Source of the DNA: Ruminococcus sp.
Lineage (GTDB): Bacteria > Bacillota > Clostridia > Oscillospirales > Ruminococcaceae
Assembly: GCA_014799675.1 (NCBI GenBank)
Contig: JAAVHM010000141.1
Coordinates: 1-22,352, forward strand
DNA: 22,352 nt
Direction: 5' to 3'
The position numbers and the translations under genes are program-made. The notes below the pieces were generated by a model, which made no database searches, was not told where the DNA came from, and worked only from the letters and a program-made list of their open reading frames with translations. Each line of letters opens with the position of its first letter. Within the stretch, counting starts at the first letter, position 1. Shown here in pieces: positions 21,836 to 22,352 of the stretch.

Positions 21836-22352
21836 TTATGATTTGGTTTCGGTTTCGGTTTCGGTATCATTTTTGTTTTCGTCTGCGTTTCCTTTTTCGG
21901 GAATTTTTTCCTTGACGGGAAGCGGGGTGAAATCCGGATAGCCGGGAAGCTCCGATATAGTCCTGAAAAACGGCAGTATCCTGAAAAGCTTTATATGCTG
22001 CCAGATGCCGTACAGAGCAAATGGTATAAATATAAGGTTCTGCGCCGCGGTTATTGACAGCATTATCATTACCGCAAGGACGATTATTTCGGCGGCAATG
22101 CCCCAGCCCTGCATTGTCCCCGCCGCAAATTCAAGCAGAACTACAAGGATAGCCGCAAGGGGTATAAGCGGCGATATAGGCGGGAGCATACTGCCCATTC
22201 GCGGCGTCCAGAACATACCGAAAATAGTATACAAGGCAAAAAGGGCAATGGTAGCTGCTCCGAAAAGAAGCGTATACTTAAATACCGAGCCTATTATCTT
22301 GTTTACCGCGTCGGAGCAGTCACGCTTGTGAGCGTCGTCCAAATGCGGTATA
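21836..22352 (-). CDS. Membrane protein, unknown function (5' end cut by the window)
   Basis: At least 171 residues; the frame stays open to the window edge, so the true start lies outside. A TTG at 22340-22342 is a possible but unsupported start. Counting from it, membrane segments lie at about 20-43, 58-76 and 83-113, followed by a cytoplasmic-looking tail rich in Pro, Glu, Lys and Asn. The last residues (TETETETKS) come from a GGTTTC hexamer repeated three times (21845-21862, plus strand), so tail length may vary between strains. I recognise no family. The stop codon is TAA at 21836-21838. The next clear terminator on this strand is near 21400. Confidence 0.7.
   Translation of the reverse strand, partial: IPHLDDAHKRDCSDAVNKIIGSVFKYTLLFGAATIALFALYTIFGMFWTPRMGSMLPPISPLIPLAAILVVLLEFAAGTMQGWGIAAEIIVLAVMIMLSITAAQNLIFIPFALYGIWQHIKLFRILPFFRTISELPGYPDFTPLPVKEKIPEKGNADENKNDTETETETKS

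Noticed and set aside
21507..21941. A 144-codon plus-strand frame across the GC-rich repeats
   Set aside because: It lacks a ribosome binding site, is built from repeat units (APSRGR twice) and overlaps the 3' end of the membrane-protein gene.

Overview
The window looks like chromosomal DNA of a Gram-positive Clostridia, most like a Ruminococcus-type Oscillospiraceae. This is inferred from strong AGGAGG-type ribosome binding sites, near-consensus sigma-A promoters (TTGACA-17-TATAAT, often with an extended TG), intrinsic terminators, lipoproteins and a Bce-type peptide-sensing module. There is no rRNA, tRNA, CRISPR array, phage gene or transposase.

Layout. 1-5.1 kb (minus): two adjacent cell-surface genes with GHL10-like TIM-barrel domains, one fused to a zinc N-acetylmuramoyl-L-alanine amidase and one a lipoprotein. 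5.1-5.5 kb (minus): cytidine deaminase. 6.0-7.3 kb (plus): a lipoprotein of unknown function, closed by a bidirectional terminator framed by heptamer repeats. 7.45-12.93 kb (minus): a Bce-type envelope-stress module. It runs response regulator, intramembrane-sensing histidine kinase, a promoter with a BceR-like box, ABC ATPase, BceB-like permease, a 48-residue membrane protein and a monofunctional peptidoglycan transglycosylase. 13.2-14.2 kb (plus): an NAD-dependent epimerase/dehydratase.

14.2-14.6 kb holds a compact locus matching the architecture of Fst/par-type type I toxin-antitoxin systems: a 36-residue Fst/Ldr-like hydrophobic peptide with a perfect Shine-Dalgarno sequence on the minus strand, and a convergent ~75-nt RNA on the plus strand. 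Both have full-consensus promoters, they share a bidirectional terminator, and the small RNA is complementary to the toxin's start-codon region.

14.6-18.4 kb (minus): five translationally linked genes, four of them paralogs of an unrecognised acidic cytoplasmic-looking family and the fifth sharing only its N-terminal box. 18.66-21.3 kb (minus): an ECF sigma factor and a membrane-anchored beta-propeller protein that is probably its partner or anti-sigma factor. Upstream of the sigma gene is a candidate ~140-nt RNA or attenuator with alternative hairpins and nested inverted repeats. 21.8 kb to the end: a membrane protein cut by the window edge.

Much of the window concerns the cell envelope: wall hydrolysis, wall synthesis, antimicrobial-peptide response and an extracytoplasmic-function regulator. 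The best candidates for undescribed biology are the toxin-antitoxin locus, the five-gene paralog operon, and the Bce operon carrying its own small membrane protein and transglycosylase.
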